64,000 nucleotides of DNA. Source: an uncultured Pedosphaera sp. (GTDB lineage Bacteria; Verrucomicrobiota; Verrucomicrobiia; Limisphaerales; Pedosphaeraceae). A program made the translations under genes and the position numbers. Location: assembly GCA_903918755.1 (NCBI GenBank), contig CAIXFN010000018.1, forward strand, positions 1 through 64,000, in the 5' to 3' direction. The notes under the pieces were generated by a model. That model searched no databases. It was not told where the DNA came from and saw nothing but the letters and a program-made list of their open reading frames with translations. This document shows, piece after piece, positions 52,024-60,468 of the stretch (position 1 is the stretch's first letter; every line of letters begins with the position of its first letter).

Positions 52024-53688
52024 TCAATGCCCGGATTGGAGCAAATCCCCGAAGGCCGGGAGGAGGGAGTATTTCATTTGCCAGGGGGTATACATGAAGC
52101 CACGCAGCTGGGGAGTTTGGGCCCCCAATTTCATCCAACTTTTAACCTCCGCCAGATCATCGGCGTCGTAATAGCAGGCCACGAGGGTCGCAAACCCGCG
52201 GCCGGCAAAGAACTCCAGGCTTTTCGGACGCGGTTCCCCACCCCATACGGCGATCACCAGATCCTTGGGTACGTGATCCCAGGAGCCGGTGAAATCCCCC
52301 CGGGCCAGATAGTAATTTCCGTGGGCGTTGTGGTTGGGGTCCAACATGTCCGACCAGACATAAACCCGGGTCGCCGGGCTATACCGCCGGATGGCCTTCG
52401 CCTGGGTGGTCACGCATTCTCCCAGCAGTTCCCCCAGGTTGCGCCCGGCGCACGCCCGGCACGTGCCCGCCATGCGCACTTCGTCCATGTTCAGCAGGAC
52501 CCGCCGGGGATGCACCTGCTCCGCCAACAGGCGGGCTTCGTGGTCAAATATTTCCGCCACGGCCGGCTCGGCCATGCAAACGGTCACCTGGGAGTCGTTC
52601 AGGATCAGCGAATGATACCAACTTACCCGCAGCGCCGCGCCTTCCGTCAACCGGCCCCCAGGCAGGACCTTCAAAGTGGCGGCCGGGACTTCATCCCGCC
52701 ACGGACTCAGGAGCGAGTTATCAAACGGGGCGTAATCCTTCCCCTCCATGTAGGTGGTCAAGCCATCGCGGCTGCGGACGGTGACCGGGGTACCCGGCCG
52801 GCGGAGGGCATTGACCGGCCCTACTTCCTCAACCCGCCAGTCATCCAGCCACAACTTGCCGGATTTGCCGCCCCACATGCCCGCGTACACCATGACTTTC
52901 TCCCGTTCGAGGGAATTAAAAAGGAACGAAAGCTTCCGCCAATCGGCGGTGGACTCCAGATTGAACTGCCGGGGCGCCAATTCCTGGTCGCCGGCGAGGA
53001 TCATCGTTCGGAAGGCCCCCGCCGGGGCGAGCCCTGCGGTTTTCACCCAAAGCGTGACCCGATAGCAACGGTGTGGCACCACGCGAATCTCCTGCATGAT
53101 CCGGCCATGGCCATGCTCGTTGGCAGTAAAATGCTCCATCCGCAAAGACGCCTGTCCGCCATGCTTGACCTGGGTGTCCACGAAACTAATTTCCCCCGGC
53201 TGATCATGAAAATTGAAGCCTTTGAACTGGTTTCCTTTGAAATCCTCAAACCCGCCGTTCACCAAGAGCGAGTCAGAGGTCCCTGCGAACTGCGCCCGGC
53301 CATCGCGCACCACAAAAGGGGCATCCTGCACCGGCAACCCTTCGGCCAGATTGTGGTCGTGCGCCAGGACGCCGCCGCCGTACCCCACAGAAAAGACGGC
53401 GGGAATCAACTCCATGCCATTCCGCTCACAGGCTTGTTGGATCTGTCCCAGTCGGTGGAAATAGTCGGGTGACTGCCGGCACAAGGTGTCCATTCCGGAA
53501 GAAAGCACCGCGCCATTGATGCCGTGCTTCCCGGCGGTGTCCAACACCCGGGAAATCGCGGTCACGTCCTGGTCCTTATCGAGGCCCCAGCCGAAGAGCC
53601 AGACGAAGCGATCGGGGTAGGGTTCGGCGGCGGGAGCCGAAAAGGCCAGCAGGGTGAGCAGACAGCCGGCGGAAAGGGCGTGTTTCAT
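52024..53688 (-). CDS. Secreted glycosidase-like protein with inserted CBM-like domain
   Basis: A 554-residue exported protein (signal MKHALSAGCLLTLLAFSAPAA). The N-terminal region (about 20-110, RFVWLFGWGLDKDQDV, GINGAVLSSGMD) and the C-terminal half (about 350-554, RRVLLNMDEVRMAGTC, VWSDMLDPNHNAHG, VIAVWGGEPRP) look like the two parts of a TIM barrel resembling GH20-type or related glycosidases. Between them, about 130-280, is a beta-sandwich like a carbohydrate-binding domain (SLLVNGGFEDF, CYRVTLWVKTAGLAPAG, GKLWLDDWRVEEV). The active-site acid could be in NMDEVRM. Starts at 53688 and 53694 are possible. The gene family is not certain. Confidence 0.7.
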   Translation of the reverse strand: MKHALSAGCLLTLLAFSAPAAEPYPDRFVWLFGWGLDKDQDVTAISRVLDTAGKHGINGAVLSSGMDTLCRQSPDYFHRLGQIQQACERNGMELIPAVFSVGYGGGVLAHDHNLAEGLPVQDAPFVVRDGRAQFAGTSDSLLVNGGFEDFKGNQFKGFNFHDQPGEISFVDTQVKHGGQASLRMEHFTANEHGHGRIMQEIRVVPHRCYRVTLWVKTAGLAPAGAFRTMILAGDQELAPRQFNLESTADWRKLSFLFNSLEREKVMVYAGMWGGKSGKLWLDDWRVEEVGPVNALRRPGTPVTVRSRDGLTTYMEGKDYAPFDNSLLSPWRDEVPAATLKVLPGGRLTEGAALRVSWYHSLILNDSQVTVCMAEPAVAEIFDHEARLLAEQVHPRRVLLNMDEVRMAGTCRACAGRNLGELLGECVTTQAKAIRRYSPATRVYVWSDMLDPNHNAHGNYYLARGDFTGSWDHVPKDLVIAVWGGEPRPKSLEFFAGRGFATLVACYYDADDLAEVKSWMKLGAQTPQLRGFMYTPWQMKYSLLPAFGDLLQSGH

Positions 53689-53826
53689 AACCATGGTGCG
53701 GTTCAGGGAAATTGATGGGAGGAGCATAGCGCCTTTCCAGCGTGGTCAGCAAGCCTGCGGGAGCGGGCCAAAGAGGCCCGGCTTTTCCCTCGAATCCGGG
53801 GGCGCGAGCTGCTACGCTGCGGGAAG

Positions 53827-55020
53827 ATGCGAAACATGGTCCAATCCCTCGTCCGCGCCGCGGCGGGTGCGCTGCTGCTGGCGGCGAGTCTGCTCCTGGC
53901 GGGGTGTTCCACGTTCGACCACGACTGGCACCTGGCCGCCCACCCCGCCGTGGCCGGGGGGCTGGCCGGCCGCTGGCAGGGAACCTGGCAGAGTGATGAC
54001 AGCGGGCACAACGATCGCTTGCGCTGCCTGATGACGCAGACTGCCGAGGGGCAATATTCCGCCCGCTTTCATGCGATTTACCGGGGGACATTTACGTTCA
54101 GTTACACGGTCCCGTTGCGCGCGGAAGAGACGGCGGGGCGGTTGGCATTTCGCGGCGAGGCGGACCTGGGCTGGCTGGCAGGCGGAATTTACCACTACGA
54201 GGGCTGGGCCGAGGGCACCAATTTTTTCTCTACTTACCGATGCAAATATGACCACGGAACGTTTCGCATGGGGCGGCCGACGGAGGATTTGCCCGCGACG
54301 GGAGCACCGCCAATGTCACCCCTCGCCGGAGCCAACCAGGCGCTGCTGGTGACGACCACCGATTGGACGAATAGGAACGGAACCTTCCAACGATTTGAGC
54401 GTGCCAACTCAACCGCGGACTGGCAGACCGTCGGCCAACCCGTGGCGGTTGTGGTCGGCCGCAACGGCCTGGGATGGGGCAGCGGCTTGGCGCCCGCGCC
54501 GGTGGCACACGCCGGTCCGCGCAAGCGCGAAGGCGACGGCAAGAGCCCCGCGGGAGTGTTCCGACTCAGTTCGGCCTTCGGACTGGCGACCAAAGACCAG
54601 GTGCCGGGAATCCGCTTGCCCTATCAAACTCTTACCTCGGCCATTGAATGCGTGGATGACGTGAAGTCCACACATTATAATTCGGTGGTGGATAGCACCA
54701 CGGCAGGTCCACCGGATTGGCAAAGTTCGGAAAAGATGGCGGCGATTGGTGAACCCTACCGCTTGGGAGTCGTCGTTGACCACAACACCGACCCACGGGT
54801 GCCCGGCGGCGGTTCCTGCATCTTCCTGCACATCTGGCAGGGACCGCAAATCGGGACCAGCGGATGCACGGCCATGGCGCCCGGGGAAATGGAGAGCCTG
54901 GTCACGTGGCTGGATCCCGCGGCGCACCCGGTGTTGGTGCAAATGCCGGCGGCCGATTACCGTCGACTACGGTCGGACTGGCATTTACCGATGCTGCCAT
55001 GGCTTGAGGCCGGCAGGTAA
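53827..55020 (+). CDS. Lipoprotein with L,D-transpeptidase (YkuD)-like C-terminus
   Basis: A 397-residue lipoprotein (lipobox LLAGC, about Cys27) with an N-terminal beta-rich domain of unknown type (about 40-150; GRWQGTWQSDDSG, NRLR-like motifs). The C-terminal part from about residue 195 has VAVVVGRNGLGWGSG, GDGKSPAGVF, RLGVVVDHNTDPRVPGGGS and HIWQGPQIGTSGCTAM. The last contains the His and SxGC (Cys347) of YkuD-type L,D-transpeptidases, as in the ErfK/YafK branch. It would act on peptidoglycan cross-links or protein attachment in the periplasm. The start ATG 53827 is followed by a normal signal. It diverges from the glycosidase-like gene. Confidence 0.83.
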   Translation: MRNMVQSLVRAAAGALLLAASLLLAGCSTFDHDWHLAAHPAVAGGLAGRWQGTWQSDDSGHNDRLRCLMTQTAEGQYSARFHAIYRGTFTFSYTVPLRAEETAGRLAFRGEADLGWLAGGIYHYEGWAEGTNFFSTYRCKYDHGTFRMGRPTEDLPATGAPPMSPLAGANQALLVTTTDWTNRNGTFQRFERANSTADWQTVGQPVAVVVGRNGLGWGSGLAPAPVAHAGPRKREGDGKSPAGVFRLSSAFGLATKDQVPGIRLPYQTLTSAIECVDDVKSTHYNSVVDSTTAGPPDWQSSEKMAAIGEPYRLGVVVDHNTDPRVPGGGSCIFLHIWQGPQIGTSGCTAMAPGEMESLVTWLDPAAHPVLVQMPAADYRRLRSDWHLPMLPWLEAGR

Positions 55021-55483
55021 GGCCGGGTCGAATTGAAAAACAAAGCGACTGTCTCCGGCTCTGCGATCAAATTTCTTCACCGCAAGCGATGGCGAGGCAC
55101 TCGGCCACCGATCGCACCCCGGAAGTCAGAACAAATTTTTCACCATTTTGTGGCAGGTTGAACTGCGAATGAGGGAACGCAATAAACAACTTTGCCGACT
55201 TCGAATCATTGGCGGTTCCGGACCAATCGAGGAGTTCACACCACGCGCTTACCAGACCTTTCCAACCCAGATCCTTGCGCTAGCCGGTGGCGGCAAACCT
55301 TCGGTCAATGGGTAATTGCAAAGCACTGTCCACCGCCCGCTCTACAGGGACAATGGCATAGCGCCTCGGCAGCGAGAAATCAGGGAGCGGCATAGCGGTT
55401 TATTTTCACGCACTGGCAATCGTCTGCCTTGGAATGAGGTGGACAAGTAATGCGTATTTTCCCCATCACAATTTTTGTCGTTA
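55021..55483. other. Intergenic region, no gene seen
   Basis: A 463-base gap between convergent genes. Open frames here are short and have random-looking composition. No terminator, tRNA or repeat was recognised. Confidence 0.4.
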
Positions 55484-56137
55484 TCAGGTTCCCAGCCACC
55501 AAATATATACTCCCGCGGCGATTCTTTGGCGTTCGCCTTCTTTGAGCAGTTGCGCGTCTTCGTCAATTCGGAACACGCGAATTCCAAAGGCAAAGCCGCC
55601 CCACCCATTTTTGCAAAGGCCAATGTGTGCCGGAACACTTGGGTCATTCAAACGGTCATTGCAGACGTATACGGGCGTTAGCATTCTGATACTCGGGGGG
55701 AGTTGATCATAAGCCAATTCAAAATCTTGGATTCGGTCATCTTTGACCGGCCAGGCTGCCAGGAGTTTTAGGCAATCCTCACGCAACCCGGCGTCGATGG
55801 CCCTTTTCACTTCCTGAATCCGCAGATTGCTGCCGAGGACACCTCCCAAAATGCAGGCGCTGACGATACTGATGAATGCCAGGAGGGTGATGGCCCAATG
55901 CTTGACCGCAGAAGAGCCACCCTTTTTATCCTGAACCAAACGGCCAAACAATATTGCCCAGACGCGGTGGATCAACCAAATGATCCCCAAGCTCAGCCAG
56001 GCCAACTCGAAGCCCAACGCCTTGATCGAACCCCATCGGCCAACGACGGGGAAGGCGACACCAGTAATCAGGGTCAAGAGCAGGAGCACGAACGAAAACG
56101 TGTTATGTCGCTTGCTGGTGGTGGAGAGTTCGTTCAT
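55484..56137 (-). CDS. Unrecognised membrane protein with three predicted helices
   Basis: A 217-residue protein that I do not recognise. Three hydrophobic segments (about 14-33, 40-65 and 80-103: FVLLLLTLITGVAFPVVG, LGFELAWLSLGIIWLI, WAITLLAFISIVSACILGG) precede a soluble C-terminal domain of about 110 residues with YDQLPPSIRMLTPVYVCND, NGWGGFAFGIRVFRID and LLKEGERQRIAAGVYIW. Codon use is less GC-rich than in the neighbours, which may indicate acquisition. Its neighbour upstream is another small membrane protein. No function can be suggested. Confidence 0.6.
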   Translation of the reverse strand: MNELSTTSKRHNTFSFVLLLLTLITGVAFPVVGRWGSIKALGFELAWLSLGIIWLIHRVWAILFGRLVQDKKGGSSAVKHWAITLLAFISIVSACILGGVLGSNLRIQEVKRAIDAGLREDCLKLLAAWPVKDDRIQDFELAYDQLPPSIRMLTPVYVCNDRLNDPSVPAHIGLCKNGWGGFAFGIRVFRIDEDAQLLKEGERQRIAAGVYIWWLGT

Positions 56138-56237
56138 CGAGAATTTTTTTGCGCCGATTCTTAGTTTCCGGGACTCATCTTTCCGCCTTCCAGAAAGCTG
56201 AACATTCGAGATCGGACTCGCTCACAAGTCAAACGGT

Positions 56238-56555
56238 TCACTTACCCCGATTTCGCCACGCTTCCCAAGCCAGGACAACCAAATACTGGAGAATCCAACC
56301 GGCCAACAATGGTGGTCCAACGTTCCAAACCATGCATTCTGAGAAGAATTCCCGAACGTCCTTGGTGAGGTGATAATCTCCTCGTTTGAACAACCACAAC
56401 AAGAAGGTGAAATCCGAATACGTTGCGCCTTTCACATCGCCCGGCCAAAACCAATTCGTGGCAATAATCGGGAGGCTGATGCAAGAGAGCACGAGCCAAT
56501 TGATCTTCAGCTGGCGGCGAAGATTCAGGGCGGGACGAGCAATTGTCGCTGGCAT
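56238..56555 (-). CDS. Small membrane protein, two predicted helices
   Basis: A 105-residue protein with two hydrophobic segments (INWLVLSCISLPIIATNWF at about 19-37 and VGPPLLAGWILQYLVVLAW at about 77-98) joined by an aromatic, charged loop. No family is recognisable. Codon use is less GC-rich than the surrounding genes. It is upstream of the 55484-56137 gene on the same strand. Confidence 0.55.
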   Translation of the reverse strand: MPATIARPALNLRRQLKINWLVLSCISLPIIATNWFWPGDVKGATYSDFTFLLWLFKRGDYHLTKDVREFFSECMVWNVGPPLLAGWILQYLVVLAWEAWRNRGK

Positions 56556-56617
56556 CAGCTATTTCCCAAGCTTCTTTCCGATTCCCAGGATGGGCCGAAA
56601 AACAAACCTTGGGACAA

Positions 56618-57268
56618 TCATAACCTATCATTTTCGCGAACGTAGCGCAAGGCGAAGGTGGCCGTCACCGTAGCCAGAGTCGGAGCGACCAGATAAAGCC
56701 ACAGATGTTCCAAATGGCCGGAGACCAAGGCCGGGGCCAGCGAACGCACGGGATTCATGGAGGCACCGCATATCGGCCCGGCAAACATCGCTTCCAGCCC
56801 GATCATGGCTCCCACTGCGATGCCGGCAGTGATGCCCTTTTCCTTTGCCCCGGTCGAGACGTTGAGAATGGTAAGCATCAGGAAGAAAGTCAGAATGAAC
56901 TCCAGAATGAAGGATTGCTGCTCCGATCCAGCCGGCATGGTGGCGCCCAGTAGTTGGTTGCCGGGAAAGAGCAACCGCAAGACTCCACTGGCCAGCAGGG
57001 CACCCAGCAACTGACTGAAGACGTAACCAGGAATTTCCGCACCCGGCAGCCGCCGCGCCGCCCAAAAGCCGATCGTCACCGCCGGGTTCAAGTGCGCGCC
57101 GGAGATGTCCCCGAAGGTGTAAATCATCACTAGCACAATCAGACCAAACGTAAGCGCCACACCCACGTGAGTGAGACTGCCCGAGGTCACTTGGTCAACA
57201 ATGATTGCCCCCGTGCCCGCAAACACGAGTCCGAAGGTGCCCAGGAATTCGGCGGCGTATTTTTTCAT
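56618..57268 (-). CDS. MIP-family channel (aquaglyceroporin) of the ars operon
   Basis: A 216-residue inner-membrane channel with six helices and two half-helix loops. The two pore motifs are DISGAHLNPAVTIGFW and CGASMNPVRSLAPAL (the second NPA is NPV here), the latter with the conserved Arg. It begins three bases after the arsA stop, the same spacing as between the other ars genes, so it belongs to the operon. AqpS of Sinorhizobium meliloti is a known MIP channel replacing ArsB as arsenite exit route. Here it is combined with ArsA and ArsD, and no ArsB or Acr3 gene is present in the window. Confidence 0.88.
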   Translation of the reverse strand: MKKYAAEFLGTFGLVFAGTGAIIVDQVTSGSLTHVGVALTFGLIVLVMIYTFGDISGAHLNPAVTIGFWAARRLPGAEIPGYVFSQLLGALLASGVLRLLFPGNQLLGATMPAGSEQQSFILEFILTFFLMLTILNVSTGAKEKGITAGIAVGAMIGLEAMFAGPICGASMNPVRSLAPALVSGHLEHLWLYLVAPTLATVTATFALRYVRENDRL

Positions 57269-57271
57269 GGC

Positions 57272-59068
57272 TCAATTCATCGGGATGTTCACGGTGGGGA
57301 AGAGTTGTTGCAAGCGTGCCGGGCCGACGGGTTCTTCCAGCACCCACGGCACCAGGATGGTACGATGGGAGAGTTGCCCGGTGACTTCGCGAATGAAGAG
57401 GGTTTCGCCAATGCCACGAGCGGCGAGGAGCGGGTCCCGCGAACCGCTCGGTGCAAAACTCTGGTTGATCACCCAGGCGAATGGCTCAATGCGGGCCCGC
57501 CGCAGGTCCGCCTGCAGCGCCGCCGCCTCGTGGACCGGGGTGGCCTCCGGCAGGGTCACCACCAGCACCCGGGTGAAATCGGGGTCCCGCAGGCGCGGGA
57601 GCAATTGCAGGACTTCCTCCGGCAGATTGCTCGCCTTGCGCGCAATTTCCCGATGATAGGCTTCCGTGGCATCCAGCAGGAGGAGGGTGTGGCCGGTCGG
57701 GGCGGTATCCAGCACAACAAACGCCGCCTGGCCTTGCGCCACCGTGCGCGCAAACGCCCGGAATACCGCAATTTCCTCCGTGCAGGGTGACCGCAAATCC
57801 TCCTCCAGCAACGCCCGCGCGCCGGCGTCGATATTTTTACCCGCCGTGGCCAGCACCTGCTCAACATAATTCCGCGTCTCCGCCAGGGGATTAATCCGGC
57901 TGACCTCCATGCCGCGGATCTGGCCCGCGGCCGCGGCGACGTGGGCCGCCGGGTCGGTGGTGCTAAGATGGACCTTGAAGCCGCGCCGGGCGAGTTCCGT
58001 GGCAATGGCGGCGGCGATGGTGGTTTTGCCCACGCCGCCTTTCCCCATGGTCATGACCACGCCCTGGCCGGCCTTGGCCAATTCATCCACCAGTTCGGCC
58101 AGCGATTCGGTCGGAGGCAAAATCAAAGCTGAGCTTGTCGCTGGCGGCAGACCCACCGGGACTTCCGGTGCCAACAGCGCCCGCAACGCGTGCAAACCCA
58201 CCAAATTATAAGAGCGCAGCGCCACTTGGGACACAGGCATCCGGGAAAGGAAATCGTGCGCCGCCGCGAGCGCTTCCTGGCTGCGGGCTTGCAAGGCCAA
58301 GGCCACCGGATCATCGCCCACGGCATGGAACAGCCCGTTCAGAATCAGCCGTTGATTGCGCACGCCGATGGCGGCCAATTCGTGGCTCGTGCGTTCCGCC
58401 TCCGTCAACGCCGCCCGTTGCGCCCGACTCACCAGCACCAGCGTCGTGCGCGCGCCATCCGCCAGGGACGCCACGGCAGTGGCGTAAATCGTCCGCTGCT
58501 TTTCCAAACCCGCTAGGGGGCCAAGGCAGGAATTGCCGGTCGTGTTGTTTTCAAAAAAACCGGTCCACGCCCCGGGGAGCGACAGCAGCCGAAGGGTGTG
58601 CCCCGTGGGCGCGGTGTCAAAAATCACGTGATCGAATTCCGCGGTGGCCTCCGGTTGCCCCAATAATCGGGAGAATTCATCAAAAGCCGCAATCTCCATG
58701 GTACAGGCACCGGAAAGTTGTTCCTCCATGCTTCGCACAATCGCCGCTGGCAGGGTGGCACGATAAGGGCCAACGAGTTTTTCGCGATAGGCCTCGGCGG
58801 CGGCGGCGGGATCAATATTCAAAGCCGCCAGCCCCGGCACCCCAGGAATCGCGGTCGGCGCCGGCATCAGGGTCACACCCAAAACTTCGTCCAGATTGGA
58901 GGCCGGATCCGTACTCACCAGGAGGACCCTTCGACCACGGTCCGCCAGCGCAATGGCCGAGGCGCAGGCCAGCGAGGTCTTCCCCACGCCTCCCTTGCCG
59001 GTAAAGAAAAGGAAGCGAGTAGGCGAACTCAGAAACTGGGTCAGCGGGGTCCCGGTGGAAGGATTCAT
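57272..59068 (-). CDS. arsA: Arsenite-translocating ATPase ArsA, two-domain
   Basis: A 598-residue ATPase, full length for the fused two-domain ArsA that powers As(III)/Sb(III) export. Both P-loops are intact: GKGGVGKT at 24-31 and again in the second half (about 338-346, MGKGGVGKTTIAAAIA). The three arsenic-binding cysteines appear conserved: Cys122 in QLSGACTMEIAAFDEF, Cys181 in GNSCLGPLAGLEKQR, and the Cys in LRSPCTEEIAVFRAFA. DTAPTGHTLRLL occurs in both halves. Its usual partner is the ArsB membrane pump, which is not present in the window; instead an MIP channel gene follows after three bases. Confidence 0.97.
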   Translation of the reverse strand: MNPSTGTPLTQFLSSPTRFLFFTGKGGVGKTSLACASAIALADRGRRVLLVSTDPASNLDEVLGVTLMPAPTAIPGVPGLAALNIDPAAAAEAYREKLVGPYRATLPAAIVRSMEEQLSGACTMEIAAFDEFSRLLGQPEATAEFDHVIFDTAPTGHTLRLLSLPGAWTGFFENNTTGNSCLGPLAGLEKQRTIYATAVASLADGARTTLVLVSRAQRAALTEAERTSHELAAIGVRNQRLILNGLFHAVGDDPVALALQARSQEALAAAHDFLSRMPVSQVALRSYNLVGLHALRALLAPEVPVGLPPATSSALILPPTESLAELVDELAKAGQGVVMTMGKGGVGKTTIAAAIATELARRGFKVHLSTTDPAAHVAAAAGQIRGMEVSRINPLAETRNYVEQVLATAGKNIDAGARALLEEDLRSPCTEEIAVFRAFARTVAQGQAAFVVLDTAPTGHTLLLLDATEAYHREIARKASNLPEEVLQLLPRLRDPDFTRVLVVTLPEATPVHEAAALQADLRRARIEPFAWVINQSFAPSGSRDPLLAARGIGETLFIREVTGQLSHRTILVPWVLEEPVGPARLQQLFPTVNIPMN

Positions 59069-59071
59069 CGG

Positions 59072-59443
59072 TCAGCAGTTACCGCTACAGCCGCAACTAG
59101 AATTAGCCAGCACCGTGACGGCCACCCCTTTCAGTTTGGCCAGGTCGGCAAGCTCCGCGCGGTCTGGATAACGTCCCGCGACCGCCACCCGACCGTCAAC
59201 CAGCAACAGCGGCAGGGCGGGCTCGCCCTTTTCGGCCAGCGCCGCACTCACCAACTGGTTGGCCACAAAGGCGGCCGGATTTTGGGACAGGTTATGGCGT
59301 TGGACCAGCACGCCCGCGCCCTTGAGCCAGTCGAGATCCGCGGCGAATTGGACCAATTTCGGATCCACCTCGGGACCGCAGACGCCGCTGGTGCAGCACA
59401 TGGCTGGGTCGAACACTTGAATGATTTTCGTAGTTACGTTCAT
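59072..59443 (-). CDS. arsD: Arsenite metallochaperone ArsD
   Basis: A 123-residue protein that carries As(III) to ArsA and in some systems also represses weakly. The metal-binding CC...C motif is present near the N-terminus (FDPAMCCTSGVCG: Cys16, Cys17, Cys22), and a C-terminal SSCGCSGNC cluster provides Cys117, Cys119 and Cys123. It sits three bases after arsC and three bases before arsA, in the arsC-arsD-arsA order. Length and motifs fit the family well. Confidence 0.95.
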   Translation of the reverse strand: MNVTTKIIQVFDPAMCCTSGVCGPEVDPKLVQFAADLDWLKGAGVLVQRHNLSQNPAAFVANQLVSAALAEKGEPALPLLLVDGRVAVAGRYPDRAELADLAKLKGVAVTVLANSSCGCSGNC

Positions 59444-59446
59444 AAA

Positions 59447-59911
59447 TCAGGAGCCCTTCGTCCGCAGTTGGTCACGCCGGCCATCCGCATAAGCCTCGAA
59501 AACCATTTTGATCTGGTCGCGCACCTGCCGGAACACCGCCAGTTTTTCCTCCTCCGTGCCCAACGCATGCGCCGGATCATAAAAGCCCCAATGATGCCGG
59601 TTCAACTGGCCGGGGTAGACCGGACACGCCTGATCCGCATTGCCGCAGACCGTGATGACGGTTTCCACTGGCTGGTGCAGAAATTCGTTCATCGATTTGG
59701 AATGATGCCCCGAGATATCAATCCCGATCTCTTTCATCACCTGGATGCCGAGCGGGTGCACGTAGCCGGCCGGTTTCGAGCCCGCGCTTTGCACATTGAG
59801 AAAATCACCCGCCACCGCCCGCAGGAGGCCCTCGGCGAGGTGACTGCGACAGGAATTGCCGGTGCAAAGAATGAGAACGGTAGGTTTCACTTGGGACATT
59901 GGCGTTGACAT
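59447..59911 (-). CDS. arsC: Arsenate reductase, thioredoxin-coupled LMW-PTPase type
   Basis: A 154-residue arsenate reductase converting As(V) to As(III). It has the CX5R phosphate-binding loop near the N-terminus, with Cys16 and Arg22 in LILCTGNSCRS. The redox pair of the thioredoxin-linked class is Cys89 and Cys96 in ITVCGNADQACP. The N-terminal Cys therefore cycles through a disulfide relay, not glutaredoxin. Its start overlaps the end of arsR by about 25 bases; ATG 59911 and ATG 59899 are both possible. Confidence 0.95.
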   Translation of the reverse strand: MSTPMSQVKPTVLILCTGNSCRSHLAEGLLRAVAGDFLNVQSAGSKPAGYVHPLGIQVMKEIGIDISGHHSKSMNEFLHQPVETVITVCGNADQACPVYPGQLNRHHWGFYDPAHALGTEEEKLAVFRQVRDQIKMVFEAYADGRRDQLRTKGS

Positions 59912-60258
59912 AGTTCGGTGGGATCCATTTTCAGGATTTGTTTTAGTTTGCGGACATCGGCGGCAATGCAGGCTTCGTTTTCCAGGGCTTGGGTGATCCA
60001 GGCAAGGCCCGCCCGGACCGGGACTGGAGCATTTTGGTCCGGCAGCCGGTAATAGACCCAGCGCTCCTGCTTGCGGGATTCCACCAGCCCCGCTTGATGC
60101 AAGATGGACAAGTGCTTGGAAACCGTCGAAGGAGCGAAACCAAACAGCTCGGTAACCTGACAGACGCACAACTCGCCACCGCGCAGGGCCAGCAACATGC
60201 GCACGCGGGTTTCATCCGCCAGCGCCTTGGTGAGATTCATGACCGTTTTCATTTTCAT
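59887..60258 (-). CDS. arsR: ArsR-family arsenic-responsive repressor
   Basis: A 123-residue winged-helix repressor with the ArsR metal site ELCVCQVTEL (Cys31 and Cys33) at the start of the DNA-binding helix pair, and the helix-turn-helix FAPSTVSKHLSILHQAGLV. The family usually binds As(III) through such Cys residues and releases the operator. It is first in the operon. ATG 60258 (MKMKTVMN) and ATG 60252 are candidate starts. A possible operator lies directly over the start (separate entry). Confidence 0.95.
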   Translation of the reverse strand: MKMKTVMNLTKALADETRVRMLLALRGGELCVCQVTELFGFAPSTVSKHLSILHQAGLVESRKQERWVYYRLPDQNAPVPVRAGLAWITQALENEACIAADVRKLKQILKMDPTELCQRQCPK

Positions 60259-60276
60259 TTCGCCACTTGACGAAAT
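60257..60276. promoter_or_regulatory. Inverted repeat overlapping arsR start, candidate operator
   Basis: ATTTCG at 60257-60262 and CGAAAT at 60271-60276 are perfect inverted repeats separated by eight bases. A TTGACA (minus strand, 60305-60300) lies about 25-30 bases upstream as a candidate -35 box. The symmetry and position suit an ArsR operator that blocks transcription from this promoter. Confidence 0.55.
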
Positions 60277-60468
60277 AACGTTCCATAACCTCCCCGCATT
60301 GTCAAGCGGGTGGGCGGGGAGAATTCCCACTCAGAGGTCGGAACTTCTATCCAGCCCCACCCCGTCCGCCACCCGACCTAGCCATAGTTACTTGCCGTAA
60401 ACTGCCACCCCGAAGCCTTGGAACAGGCCGGCAAGGGGATTGACAAAGGTGCTAGGGTATAGCGCGAT

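Noticed and set aside
52027-53472. Plus-strand open frame of about 481 codons
   Set aside because: Antisense to the glycosidase-like gene with no recognisable family, and composition typical of antisense shadows.
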